64,000 nt of DNA from Aneurinibacillus sp. REN35. GTDB lineage: Bacteria > Bacillota > Bacilli > Aneurinibacillales > Aneurinibacillaceae. Both the position numbers and the translations under genes were made by a program. Below the pieces are notes generated by a model. It saw nothing but the letters and a program-made list of their open reading frames with translations, had not been told where the DNA came from and ran no database searches. Of the stretch, positions 41,354-49,135 are shown one piece after another (the first letter of the stretch is position 1; every line of letters starts with the position of its first letter). The stretch covers positions 62,001-126,000 of the forward strand of contig NZ_JBFTXJ020000006.1 in the NCBI RefSeq assembly GCF_041379945.2, in the 5' to 3' direction.

Positions 41354-43204
41354 TTGTATCCAGTTGTATACAGCAAATTCGAAGACCAATACGAGGGGTA
41401 TGGCTTGGCTGTGCTCGAACACGCAAAAGATGTCCGAGTCTACGAGAAACTAAACGGTGAGCATACACTTGAATTTGTACTTCCACGAAACGATCCGAAG
41501 TGGCAGTATATCGAAGCTGAGAACTTCATCAAGGCAGACGGACATTTATTCATTATCCGGACTACCGAAGAACAGCGGGATAATAACGGCAGGCTGCTTT
41601 CCAATATCCAATGTGAGCATATCTTTACTGAACTGCTGGATGAATATATCCAGTACGAAGAGCTAATCAACGTAACACCCCCCTTTGCTCTAGAGCGGTT
41701 TCTGAACGGAACTCGCTTCCATCCAGATGCAACCCGACTGACAGGAAATCGAGATTTAGAGGTTGAGGATGGCACACCGATTACAGCTATCAATCTGATG
41801 CTGAAGGAATGGAATGCAGAAGTGATGTGTGCCGGCCTGCCGGGAGCAGACGGGCGATTCAAGGTAACACTACTCCCTGAACGTGGAGTGGATCGGGGCG
41901 CACAGATTCGCTACCGAAAGAACCTCAAATCCATCAAACGAACAGTAGACAGTCGAAGCGTGATTACTCGTTTATATGTCTACGGAAAAGACGGGCTGGG
42001 GATCGAAGGAGCTCTCAAAAACACTGGCGGCCTTTCATATATCGACAGTCCCCATATCGGTATGTATCGACATCCAAAAAAGGGACCTGTCACATTCAAC
42101 GATATTGAAGATCCGGATGAATTATACGAAGCAGGATTGAAGCACCTAGCTACTGTAGATACGCCTCAACTGACGTATGAAGTGGACGTAATGGAACTGG
42201 AGGATGAACAGAAAGAGCTTGGTGATACGGTCCGAGTGATAGACGAAGAGCTCGGCATCGATGTATCTGCACGGATTGTAGAGTATGAACGATACCCGTA
42301 TGAACCGTGGCGGGGAAAAGTCGTTCTGGCTAACTTTCGATCAGGGCTGACAGACTTCCTTTCTGAGCTACAGGATGCGAAGGATACCGTGCAAAAAGTG
42401 ATGCCAAATGGCCGGGTAAGCGCCTCGCGCTTAGAAGGAATCATTAATACATTAAAGACGAGAATCACCGGCAGTACAGCGATGGCGAAAGCTGAGGTTA
42501 TGGAGGATAAAGGCATTGTATTCGAAAATACGGATGTCAACTCTCCCGACTACGGTGCTCTTTATCTCGGTCCCGGACTTTTAGCAATTGCCGACCGGAA
42601 AATAGGTGGGCAATGGGACTGGCGCGCGTTTGGAACCGGTGCCGGGTTTACAGCAGATGAAATTGTAACGGGCGTTTTAGATGCTGCGCTTGTAAAAATT
42701 CTAGCAAGTAACGCTGTGTATATGGACGGAACGGGTCTGCACGTGATCGATCCACAGGGAAAAGAGCGCGTGCGGCTTGGAGAATTCAAAAAGGGAAGCT
42801 ATGGGGCTAAGTTTTCTGGCGGTGAAGTATACGCTTCTCGCTTTCAAACAAGTGAGGAAGGAGCAACAACCTATGTGGCACTGGAACCACCTACTTCACT
42901 TGTGTGTTATAAAGACGGGAAAAAGATTATTAGTATCGACGCCGGTGCAGCAGAGCCACGTATCAACATCTATGACAATAACGGCACCCGTTTAGCAAGC
43001 ATAAGTAGATTTCAAATAAACAATCTTATATACGCTGGCTTTATAGCGCCTTCTGAATCAAATGGTATTGTAATTTCAGCTGGCGGTAATACATTAAAGC
43101 TTTCCAGTGCAGGCGGTGTTTCCTTAGATGTAGCAGGGGAATTTTATATAAACGGAGACGTGTATGCAACGGGGAAAATCCGTGCTGCTGGTGGTGTCTC
43201 TTAA
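41354..43204 (+). CDS. Tail-associated protein, minor structural / prophage endopeptidase-tail family (Tal)
   Basis: 616 residues, TTG start 41354 (AGGGGGTGAGGGG upstream). The N-terminal 350 residues form the gp27-like hub fold: AVLEHAKDVRVYEKLNGEHT-LEFVLPRNDPKW, RSVITRLYVYGKDGLGIEGA, EDPDELYEAGLKHLATVDTP. The rest is beta-rich and ends in a fibre-like GDVYATGKIRAAGGVS. It closes the tail tip and may carry a cell-wall-active or fibre part. Confidence 0.87.
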   Translation: MYPVVYSKFEDQYEGYGLAVLEHAKDVRVYEKLNGEHTLEFVLPRNDPKWQYIEAENFIKADGHLFIIRTTEEQRDNNGRLLSNIQCEHIFTELLDEYIQYEELINVTPPFALERFLNGTRFHPDATRLTGNRDLEVEDGTPITAINLMLKEWNAEVMCAGLPGADGRFKVTLLPERGVDRGAQIRYRKNLKSIKRTVDSRSVITRLYVYGKDGLGIEGALKNTGGLSYIDSPHIGMYRHPKKGPVTFNDIEDPDELYEAGLKHLATVDTPQLTYEVDVMELEDEQKELGDTVRVIDEELGIDVSARIVEYERYPYEPWRGKVVLANFRSGLTDFLSELQDAKDTVQKVMPNGRVSASRLEGIINTLKTRITGSTAMAKAEVMEDKGIVFENTDVNSPDYGALYLGPGLLAIADRKIGGQWDWRAFGTGAGFTADEIVTGVLDAALVKILASNAVYMDGTGLHVIDPQGKERVRLGEFKKGSYGAKFSGGEVYASRFQTSEEGATTYVALEPPTSLVCYKDGKKIISIDAGAAEPRINIYDNNGTRLASISRFQINNLIYAGFIAPSESNGIVISAGGNTLKLSSAGGVSLDVAGEFYINGDVYATGKIRAAGGVS

Positions 43205-43209
43205 TCTCA

Positions 43210-43230
43210 AACGCCTTAAGGCGTTTTTAT
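43210..43230 (+). terminator. Terminator after the tail module
   Basis: AACGCC-TTAA-GGCGTT followed by TTTATTTT, six bases after the stop of the 41354 gene. Confidence 0.8.
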
Positions 43231-43292
43231 TTTGGGAGCTGCTGGTCGGCTCCCTCTACTTTTGCCCAGAAAGGGCGGTGAGGAGGATGTAG

Positions 43293-43829
43293 GTGAATAC
43301 AAATCAGGAAGTCTTGGAAGCCAAGATCGAAGCACTCAGCCGTAACGTCGAGCGTTTGGAGAAGCAGCTCAACGAAGAAGTTGGCCGTCTTGAGAAACGT
43401 TTTACTGAAGATATCGTTCGGACTGAGAAGCAAATTTATGCGGGCATGCAGCGCCTAGAGCAGCGTATGAGTTCGCTTGAACAGAAGCAGGAGGCCGGAG
43501 CCGTTGAGGTAGCGCGACAATTCACCAAGAATTCGGAGCAAGTATCCGGCCAGTTCGCTAAGTCAAGCGAGCAGATGATTGAGATGCAGACCCGTGTAAA
43601 GGCGCTGGATGAAAAGCTGGTTACCTCGCATGCTCAAAACTTCAGCTTGCTACAGGACGTGAACAAGCAGCTGGCAGCGCATGGTGAATGGATGCGCGGC
43701 TTCATTGATGCGGACAAGGCTGGCGAGGAACAAACAAAAGGCAGAATGCTCGGGTGGATCGGAGCGATTGGCACGGCTGTAAGCGGCGCTGTACTGGCTT
43801 TTTGGGCATGGTGGTCAAAAACACAATAA
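43293..43829 (+). CDS. XhlA-like coiled-coil membrane protein of the lysis module
   Basis: 178 residues. A long coiled coil (EALSRNVERLEKQLNEEVGR...MQRLEQRMSSLEQKQEAG) is followed by a C-terminal transmembrane segment (GRMLGWIGAIGTAVSGAVLA). XhlA of PBSX is similar in build though shorter. It acts with holin and lysin in host lysis. Confidence 0.75.
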   Translation: MNTNQEVLEAKIEALSRNVERLEKQLNEEVGRLEKRFTEDIVRTEKQIYAGMQRLEQRMSSLEQKQEAGAVEVARQFTKNSEQVSGQFAKSSEQMIEMQTRVKALDEKLVTSHAQNFSLLQDVNKQLAAHGEWMRGFIDADKAGEEQTKGRMLGWIGAIGTAVSGAVLAFWAWWSKTQ

Positions 43830-43842
43830 GGAGGAGAATAGA

Positions 43843-43923
43843 ATGCGGATAATTACAATCGAGCAGCTGCTGGACATGCTGGTAGAAAAAATATTAATGA
43901 GGGGGAAGGAAAATGCAAATTAA
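43843..43923 (+). CDS. Mini-ORF in the lysis operon, 26 residues
   Basis: ATG 43843 behind AAGGAGGAGAATAG, a perfect site. MRIITIEQLLDMLVEKILMR ends in KENAN, overlapping the lysin start by 11 bp. It may be a real short peptide or a translational coupling leader for the lysin. Confidence 0.5.
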   Translation: MRIITIEQLLDMLVEKILMRGKENAN

Positions 43924-44830
43924 AGGGATCGACGTATCGCATTGGAACGGAGTAGTTGACTGGAAGAAAGTTGCCGCTGATGGCGTAAAGTTTGTTTTCT
44001 TAAAAGCAAGCGAAGGCACGAGCTATGTAGATAAAACATTCAAAACAAATGCCGCACGAGCGAATGCTGCGGGGATTCATGTAGGGGCCTATCACTATGC
44101 GAAATTCGATAGTGTTGCGGAAGCAAAGGCAGAAGTACAACATTTCTTGCGTACTGTTTCCGGTGTGAAAATCACATACCCACTTGTACTGGATCTGGAA
44201 GAGAACAAGAAGAAAGCAAGTAAAGTCGTTTTGACAGATGCTGCTGTTGCCTTCCTAGATGCTATCGAAAAAGCTGGATATTTTGCAATGATTTACGCCG
44301 GAAAGTCTTTTCTTGAAACACAATTAGATGAAAAGCGTCTGAACCCCTATGCTAAATGGATTGCCCGTTATAATTCGTTCCTGGGGCGCGGCGCAGATAT
44401 TTGGCAGTATACGGATAAAGGGAAAGTAAACGGGATTTCTGGGAATGTAGATATGAATTGGTCCTATTGTGACTTCGCTGCGTTAATATCAAGTAAAAAT
44501 GTTTTTAAGTCTCCTACAGCAGTCGGGGCGGTGACAGACAGTAAGGAGCCGACCTGCCGAATCATTGTGAACGGTGCAAAACTGGACGCACTCGGCATCA
44601 TTCGAAATGACCTCTCCTACTTGCCTGTACGGGCTGTAGGCAACGCGACAGGGGTTAGTGTTGAATTCTGTAACGGAAAGGCCACGCTGGGCAAAGGGAC
44701 GCTTGAGACAACTATTGTGATTGATGGAGCAGGGTATGCACAGGCGCGAGAGATAGGCATGGTGCTCGGCTACCTGGTTGATTGGAATGGTAAAACACGA
44801 ACGGTAAAACTGACAAAGGGAGCGAGGTAG
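43913..44830 (+). CDS. Endolysin: GH25 lysozyme with stalk domain
   Basis: 305 residues. GH25 (about 1-190): IKGIDVSHWNGVVDWKKVAA, FVFLKASEGTSYVDKTF, YHYAKF, YPLVLDLEEN with the catalytic Asp/Glu pair, and IWQYTDKGKVNGISGNVDMN. The C-terminal part (about 215-305) is a Cu-amine-oxidase-N-like stalk (RIIVNGAKLDALGIIRNDLS-YLPVRAVGNATGVSVEF), presumably cell-wall targeting. It hydrolyses muramyl bonds at lysis. Confidence 0.93.
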   Translation: MQIKGIDVSHWNGVVDWKKVAADGVKFVFLKASEGTSYVDKTFKTNAARANAAGIHVGAYHYAKFDSVAEAKAEVQHFLRTVSGVKITYPLVLDLEENKKKASKVVLTDAAVAFLDAIEKAGYFAMIYAGKSFLETQLDEKRLNPYAKWIARYNSFLGRGADIWQYTDKGKVNGISGNVDMNWSYCDFAALISSKNVFKSPTAVGAVTDSKEPTCRIIVNGAKLDALGIIRNDLSYLPVRAVGNATGVSVEFCNGKATLGKGTLETTIVIDGAGYAQAREIGMVLGYLVDWNGKTRTVKLTKGAR

Positions 44831-44835
44831 AAGAT

Positions 44836-45015
44836 ATGAAGGAGCGATTGAGAGACCCGTTTCTGTGGGTTGGCCTTGGTGGTTTGGCCTATCAGGCATT
44901 GAATCAGGCAGGCGTTGTTATCCCGCAGGAGACATGGGATATGCTGTTGGATACGGTTAGCTATCTGTGTATCGGAGTTGGCGTGGTATCTGGGTATAAA
45001 GAGAGGAAGAAATAA
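44836..45015 (+). CDS. Small holin, 59 residues
   Basis: MKERLRDPFLWVGLGGLAYQ...ETWDMLLDTVSYLCIGVGVV-SGYKERKK: two hydrophobic segments and a charged C-terminus, directly after the lysin. This is the build of small class II phage holins (phi LC3 / BhlA-like). It makes the hole that releases the endolysin. Confidence 0.8.
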   Translation: MKERLRDPFLWVGLGGLAYQALNQAGVVIPQETWDMLLDTVSYLCIGVGVVSGYKERKK

Positions 45016-45020
45016 AAAGA

Positions 45021-45046
45021 CCCACTATCCATTTTGGATAGCGGGG
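45021..45046. terminator. Terminator at the end of the late operon
   Basis: CCCACTATCC / GGATAGCGGG with an ATTTT loop, between the converging holin and the minus-strand gene at 45052; A-run on the left serves the leftward direction. Confidence 0.75.
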
Positions 45047-45051
45047 TTACA

Positions 45052-45285
45052 TTAAAACATATCACATTGAACTGATACGATTTCGGGTCTTGATGGAAAA
45101 ATAATATAAAACATCATTTCCTGTAACGCCTCTTCTGCATTTTGTTTGGTATGAAAAAAATATGCTTGGTTAATATTTAATGTAACCGTTACTGAGTGAT
45201 GACTCCATTTTTCGAAATATGAATAGTTTTCTTCCCCAGGGTATATCATTCTAATTGCATACTTAATAGAGTCTTTATTTAACAT
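45052..45285 (-). CDS. Hypothetical moron protein, 77 residues
   Basis: MLNKDSIKYAIRMIYPGEEN...AYFFHTKQNAEEALQEMMFY. Small alpha/beta protein. Lies after the lysis genes on the opposite strand, 86 bp downstream of the ParA-like gene. A location after the lysis cassette is typical for lysogenic conversion or superinfection exclusion genes. No family recognised. Confidence 0.6.
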   Translation of the reverse strand: MLNKDSIKYAIRMIYPGEENYSYFEKWSHHSVTVTLNINQAYFFHTKQNAEEALQEMMFYIIFPSRPEIVSVQCDMF

Positions 45286-45371
45286 TTACCTACCCTCACT
45301 TTAATATATTAAATCTATAACTTTAAATTATAGAAGGTAATAGGTTCAATAGTGCTTTTTTATTAACGAAA

Positions 45372-46433
45372 TTAAACTATTGTTGGTTTATTAGTAGTCA
45401 ATTGTATAACGTTATTGGCAAGTTCGTAAAATGTTTTATGAAAGTCAGCTCTTGCAATTTGCATATTGGTTAAAATATTACCGCCTTGTTCCAATTGCTC
45501 ATCTGTTAAAGCAAATATTGGTACGTTATATTTTTGAGATTGAGCAATTAAACTGTTAAAGTCAGAAATATTAACCAAGTTATAGGGTTCTTCTTTTATA
45601 GGAGCATTTAAGAACTCTTCTCTATTGACAATCATGTCTAATTCTTTTAAGACTGGAACTAGATTGTGATCTACATTTTCTACAATTCTGTCTATCCATC
45701 TTTGGAAGGACTTGGCTGGACCTCCATTCTTAGGTCTGTATCTTTGGAGAATAGTCCCGATGAATTTTGGAGTTGTTTCAGGAAAAATATAATCCGCTTT
45801 GGTAAAAATTGGATTTTTCCTTATGGAAGAATATGTGTGATACCATTCCGGTAAAACTTGAGTTAGTGAGTTGATTGCCATATTACAAAAATAGTCAGGA
45901 GAACATGGAATGATAAAATAGTTACTTTGCATAAGGAGATTAGCGTTTGTTGCATTAACGCTTGGACTCATATCAATTAAAATATAATCAAAGCGGTATT
46001 CTTGTGCAGTTATTCTTAATAAATGAGAAATAGCTCCAGGTATATTTTGTGTAAATCTTAGACTACCTGTTAACTCTTGGGCAATTCCTATAGAAACATC
46101 GAAGTTGGAGAAGTTGATATGACCGGGTAATAAAAATAAATTCTCTCTATTAGGTATATGGTAGCATCGTACAGGAGATAATGGGACAGGCTTGGACTCA
46201 AAGACTGGATCCAAAGCTGATTTGATGTTATCTATATCACTATTTGTATAAAAATCTTCAAAATCTTCATGACCGGATAGACTAAGACATAGGCCTGTCA
46301 AATTACATTGAGAATCTGCATCCACCATTAAAACTTTTTTCCCTAACTCAGCTAACATCCAAGCTAAATTGAAAGTTGTTGTAGTTTTACTAACTCCTCC
46401 TTTGTGATTAAAAAGGGATATGATTTTTGTCAT
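45372..46433 (-). CDS. Orphan ParA/Soj-family ATPase (moron)
   Basis: 353 residues from ATG 46433 (AGGTGG upstream). Deviant Walker A HKGGVSKTTTTFNLAW (KGGVxKT), Walker A' LMVDADSQCNLTG, Walker B FDYILIDMSPSVNATNANLL. It is longer than standard ParA (about 255), with an extra insert around 50-110 and a long C-terminal part. No parB-like gene or centromere repeat was seen beside it, and the prophage is integrated, so a partition role is doubtful. AT-rich minus-strand gene: likely a defence or lysogenic conversion gene. Confidence 0.85.
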   Translation of the reverse strand: MTKIISLFNHKGGVSKTTTTFNLAWMLAELGKKVLMVDADSQCNLTGLCLSLSGHEDFEDFYTNSDIDNIKSALDPVFESKPVPLSPVRCYHIPNRENLFLLPGHINFSNFDVSIGIAQELTGSLRFTQNIPGAISHLLRITAQEYRFDYILIDMSPSVNATNANLLMQSNYFIIPCSPDYFCNMAINSLTQVLPEWYHTYSSIRKNPIFTKADYIFPETTPKFIGTILQRYRPKNGGPAKSFQRWIDRIVENVDHNLVPVLKELDMIVNREEFLNAPIKEEPYNLVNISDFNSLIAQSQKYNVPIFALTDEQLEQGGNILTNMQIARADFHKTFYELANNVIQLTTNKPTIV

Positions 46434-46829
46434 ATATTCCACCTGCTTTTTGTAAGATATACTTATTTTAATAGATAATAAGATTCTTCAAAGCAAAAAA
46501 AAAACATCAAATTTCGACATTATTTCAATTTTTTATCATTTGAAGTAATTGTTTGTTTAATCATATAGTATGACTAGTATTATTTTGCTTTTTGTATACT
46601 TACTATAGATAAACAAAGATTTAATATTTTAAATTAAGTTCTGATTGTCTCGCAAAATCAGAACTGTCATTATGAATTAAACTCGACCCGTAGAAGTTTT
46701 GTTGAAAGTAGAGTTAGTAGTTCTATCCTTTAGAATGTAAGAACGGACAGTGCGCCTGTTATGAGTATATTGAAAAGTATTTTGTGCTCCTGGAAAGTAC
46801 TGTGAGAAGCAACACGGTGTATATGCTAC
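46434..46829. other. Gene-free stretch with one hairpin
   Basis: Very AT-rich leader of the ParA-like gene up to about 46630. An inverted repeat AGTTCTGATT / AATCAGAACT (46637-46646, 46656-46665) with a nine-base loop follows. The rest seems to be decayed coding DNA merging into the lexA-like remnant. Confidence 0.5.
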
Positions 46830-46963
46830 ATGATTGAAGCAGGCATCTTAGATGGTAATTATGTGATCGTCTGCTGCTAGAGAATCTTACCGTGAGACTG
46901 ACCCTGCTGCCAGATGTTACGATTTTAGGCAAGATGATTGGAATGTACCGGAACGTATATTAA
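46830..46963 (+). pseudogene. Remnant of a LexA-like repressor gene (C-terminal part)
   Basis: One frame reads MIEAGILDGNYVIV, as in the LexA region just after the catalytic Ser (DSMIEAGILDGDYVIV). It hits a stop after two codons. About 80 bp later a frame reads DVTILGKMIGMYRN and ends VY-stop, as the LexA C-terminus (VTVLGKVIGVYR). The conserved piece between, with the catalytic Lys, is missing. So this is a decayed lexA copy inside the prophage, near the integrase. Confidence 0.72.
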
Positions 46964-47002
46964 GAAAAAGACCGGTAAAAGTAAAGAGAGCGATTTAACA
47001 AG

Positions 47003-47029
47003 GAACCGGCTGAGCGCTGGTTCTTTTTA
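47003..47029 (+). terminator. Terminator before the recombinase gene
   Basis: GAACCGGC-TGAGC-GCTGGTTC then TTTTTAT. It isolates the recombinase gene from upstream read-through. Confidence 0.8.
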
Positions 47030-47087
47030 TATGTACATGTAAACAAGCAGCATCTGCATACCTTTCACTAACGGAGGGGATGCGCAG

Positions 47088-47282
47088 ATGCATATTAAAA
47101 TCATTAAAGGCAGTTCTACTGACAAACATATGCTCGCCTGCTATATTTATCTCAAAGACAAGTATAGGAGGGAAAAGCTGCGTGATCGGTATCTATGCAA
47201 GGGTGAGCACAGAAGAACAGGCCAAGAGTGGATTCAGTCTGGAGAGCCAGGTCAGGGAGTGTCGGAAGAAGGCCGGGAGTAG
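47088..47282 (+). CDS. Possible small ORF overlapping the recombinase start
   Basis: ATG 47088 has CGGAGGGG nine bases upstream. It reads MHIKIIKGSSTDKHMLACYI and continues 100 bp into the recombinase gene in another frame. The first 30 codons look protein-like, the overlapped rest does not. It may be a coupling leader for the recombinase or a small factor; low confidence. Confidence 0.3.
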   Translation: MHIKIIKGSSTDKHMLACYIYLKDKYRREKLRDRYLCKGEHRRTGQEWIQSGEPGQGVSEEGRE

Positions 47283-48690
47283 TGAATGTAAAGAATATAT
47301 AGATGAAGGAATCTCTGGTGAGTTTTTAGATCGGCCGGCTTTATCACGCTTACGTCAGGATGTTCGTGATGGTCTTATTACTAAGATCGTTTGCTTTGAT
47401 CCGGATCGGTTGTCACGTAAGCTTATGAACCAGCTGCTTATCACAGAAGAATTCGACCGGCGCAGCGTGGAACTGGTTTTTGTTAACGGGGAATATGCAC
47501 GCACACCTGAAGGTCAGCTTTTTTACAGCATGCGCGGTGCGATTGCAGAATTTGAAAAAGCCAAGATTAATGAGCGAATGAGTCGAGGGCGTAAAGAGAA
47601 GGCACGCCAGGGGAAAGTGCTACGTGACTTCCAAGTATATGGCTACAGCTATGATAAAGAAACGGAGCAGATGGTTATTAACGAAGAAGAAGCTGCAGTT
47701 GTTCGGCTCATTTTTGATTTGTTTACGAAGCCTGGGAAGGTACAGGGAATGAACGGAATCGCCCTTTATCTCACAAAAGAAGGCATTCCGACAAAAAAGG
47801 GAAAGGGTGTATGGCATCGACAAGTAGTGCGTCAGATTTTAATGAATGAGGCGTACATTGGGGAGTTTTATCAGAATCGTTGGAATACAGAAGGAATGCT
47901 TGGAAATAAGCATAAAGATCCGGATGAGCGTGTACGAATGAAAGAACGTCCAAGAGAAGAATGGATCCATGTCCCTTGTCCACCCATTATTAATAATGAG
48001 CAGTTCGAATACGCGCAGAAGCTGCTGCAGGATTCACGGCGTCGCTGGGCTAAAAAAAGCCTAAACAAGTATTTGCTTAGTGGGTTGCTTCGCTGTGCTG
48101 ATTGCGGAAACACATTGACCGGCCGGCGCGCAAAGAACTGGGGAAAGTATGTCTACGAGTATAGCGACATAAAGAATACGGCTGGTGCCAAGGTCAGAGG
48201 ATGCGGTAGAAAAGTGAAGGTTGAAGAGCTGGATCATGAAGTATGGGAGACAATCCGTACCTGGTTAGAGAATCCTGATGAAGTGGCTGCGGCAGCAGAC
48301 GCAGAGAGTGGAGAGCGTGAAGACATTCCATTTGAACAAGTAGAGATTGCTCGCCTGGAAAAAGAGATTGAAAAAGCTAAGGCTGGTCGGAAACGTCTTC
48401 TCTCTTTATTTGCTGCTGGTATGGATATAGGAGAAGAAGAGATCAGGGAAGAAATGCGGTCCTTAAAGGAAAAGGAAGAAGTGGCTACAAAACAATTGGA
48501 AGAGTTGAAGCTGCGATTTAAGGAAGTAAAGGAAGCTCGATTTAATCAAAACCTGTTGAGCGAAGCAGCTGAATACTATTTGACCAGGCGGCATGATGAA
48601 CTGACGTTTGAGGATAAACAGCAACTGATTCGCCAACTGGTGCGCGAGATCATTCTTTATGAGGACCATATTGAGATATTCACATACTAA
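47182..48690 (+). CDS. Large serine recombinase 1, SpoIVCA-like (element 1 integrase/excisionase)
   Basis: 502 residues from GTG 47182 (AGGAGGGAAAAGC upstream). The catalytic domain starts [20 protein letters not shown] with nucleophile Ser9, continues [20 protein letters not shown] and [15 protein letters not shown]. The recombinase domain has [21 protein letters not shown] zinc ribbon ([10 protein letters not shown]...GCGRK) and a coiled coil (about 410-480) follow. Its spelling closely follows B. subtilis SpoIVCA (STEEQ, DEGxSGExLxRPAL, [13 protein letters not shown], VNGEYAxxPEGQLF), which excises skin from sigK. Stop is 23 bp before the att core. It should catalyse recombination between 3324-3335 and 48714-48725. 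Confidence 0.95.
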   Translation: MIGIYARVSTEEQAKSGFSLESQVRECRKKAGSSECKEYIDEGISGEFLDRPALSRLRQDVRDGLITKIVCFDPDRLSRKLMNQLLITEEFDRRSVELVFVNGEYARTPEGQLFYSMRGAIAEFEKAKINERMSRGRKEKARQGKVLRDFQVYGYSYDKETEQMVINEEEAAVVRLIFDLFTKPGKVQGMNGIALYLTKEGIPTKKGKGVWHRQVVRQILMNEAYIGEFYQNRWNTEGMLGNKHKDPDERVRMKERPREEWIHVPCPPIINNEQFEYAQKLLQDSRRRWAKKSLNKYLLSGLLRCADCGNTLTGRRAKNWGKYVYEYSDIKNTAGAKVRGCGRKVKVEELDHEVWETIRTWLENPDEVAAAADAESGEREDIPFEQVEIARLEKEIEKAKAGRKRLLSLFAAGMDIGEEEIREEMRSLKEKEEVATKQLEELKLRFKEVKEARFNQNLLSEAAEYYLTRRHDELTFEDKQQLIRQLVREIILYEDHIEIFTY

Positions 48691-48713
48691 GCAATACTAC
48701 TGACTTAAGAATC

Positions 48714-48725
48714 GAGATTTTAATG
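48714..48725 (+). repeat. Right attachment core of element 1 (attR1)
   Basis: GAGATTTTAATG, identical to 3324-3335. Left of it AAGAATC (phage side, versus GAAAAT in sigK); right of it CATTTACG (sigK) versus TCAATAGT at the left end. Confidence 0.93.
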
Positions 48726-48802
48726 CATTTACGATCATTAAAAAAAACGAAGAAGGACGTTTCACTGCACGACCCAATTGGAACAGACAAAGAAGGAAAT
48801 GA
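48714..48802 (+). CDS. sigK: sigK middle segment (between the two elements)
   Basis: Encodes [20 protein letters not shown], then [10 protein letters not shown], i.e. the end of sigma region 2.4 and the region 3 linker of SigK, 25 codons between the two cores (48726-48800) plus the shared ends. It has no start codon, ribosome site or promoter of its own; read on, it leaves sigK after GNE into FPYIFIC. It is the piece that is missing between the 5' segment (2988-3335) and the 3' segment (57143-57432). Joining all three gives 714 nt in one frame. Too short to be noticed by ORF callers. Confidence 0.95.
48796..48802 (+). repeat. Left attachment core of element 2 (attL2)
   Basis: GAAATGA, repeated at 57137-57143. 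Contains AATGA, the pentamer I recall as the B. subtilis skin crossover sequence. Left is sigK (AAAGAAG), right is element DNA (GTTTCCCC). Confidence 0.88.
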
Positions 48803-49135
48803 GTTTCCCCTACATCTTTATCTGTTGCTTCATTTGCCTATTCGTTTATAGATGCATGCATCTATAAAAATATATAGGGTGATATAGATTATGACAAGCA
48901 TACTGTGCCGGCATCTAGATGAGTAGTTTCTTTATCGTAAGGTGGATGTTTAGAATTTGTTAAGAGCGGTCTGATAAGATGAAAAAGTAGTCCCAAGAGG
49001 ATAGAGAGAGTCTCTATAGTTAAACACAACTCAATAGTAGAATAACATAAAAAAATGTATATTTTTTGAATTCTATAATTATTTCTTTTGGGTCGTATGA
49101 TTACGGTAGGTAAATTGAAAAGGAGATGTATAAGA
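48803..49135. other. Left end of element 2 and leader of the collar gene, no gene
   Basis: Contains the 24-bp palindrome at 48845-48868 and AT-rich sequence. CATACTGT at 48900-48907 resembles a SigE-type -10 box but no good -35 was found. TATAAT at 49073-49078 could serve the collar gene. No ORF with a plausible start. Confidence 0.5.
48845..48868. repeat. Perfect 24-bp palindrome near the left end of element 2
   Basis: TTTATAGATGCA followed at once by its exact complement TGCATCTATAAA, 42 bp inside the core. No loop and no T-run of terminator type. It could be a recombinase or regulator binding site. Confidence 0.7.

Larger units (their letters stand above)
3324..48713 (+). mobile_element. 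Element 1: complete cos-type siphophage prophage inserted in sigK (about 45.4 kb)
   Basis: Bounded by the 12-bp direct repeat GAGATTTTAATG inside sigK. It has immunity, recombination, replication, late activator, packaging, HK97-type head, long flexible tail, lysis and integrase modules in canonical siphophage order, without an obvious break in an essential gene. The serine recombinase at the right end resembles SpoIVCA, the skin element recombinase, and yqaJ/recT genes are also skin-like. Here the recombinase lies at the end next to the downstream sigK part, whereas as I recall spoIVCA of B. subtilis neighbours the upstream part. Removal of 45,390 bp joins sigK segments 1 and 2 in frame. Confidence 0.93.

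Noticed and set aside
45372-46433. ParA gene as evidence for a plasmid-prophage
   Set aside because: There is no ParB, no centromere-like repeat array, and the element has a chromosomal attachment in sigK with matching recombinase.
47080-47181. Upstream extension of recombinase 1 to 47080
   Set aside because: The extra 34 residues are not recombinase-like; GTG 47182 follows a strong ribosome site and gives the canonical [12 protein letters not shown] opening.
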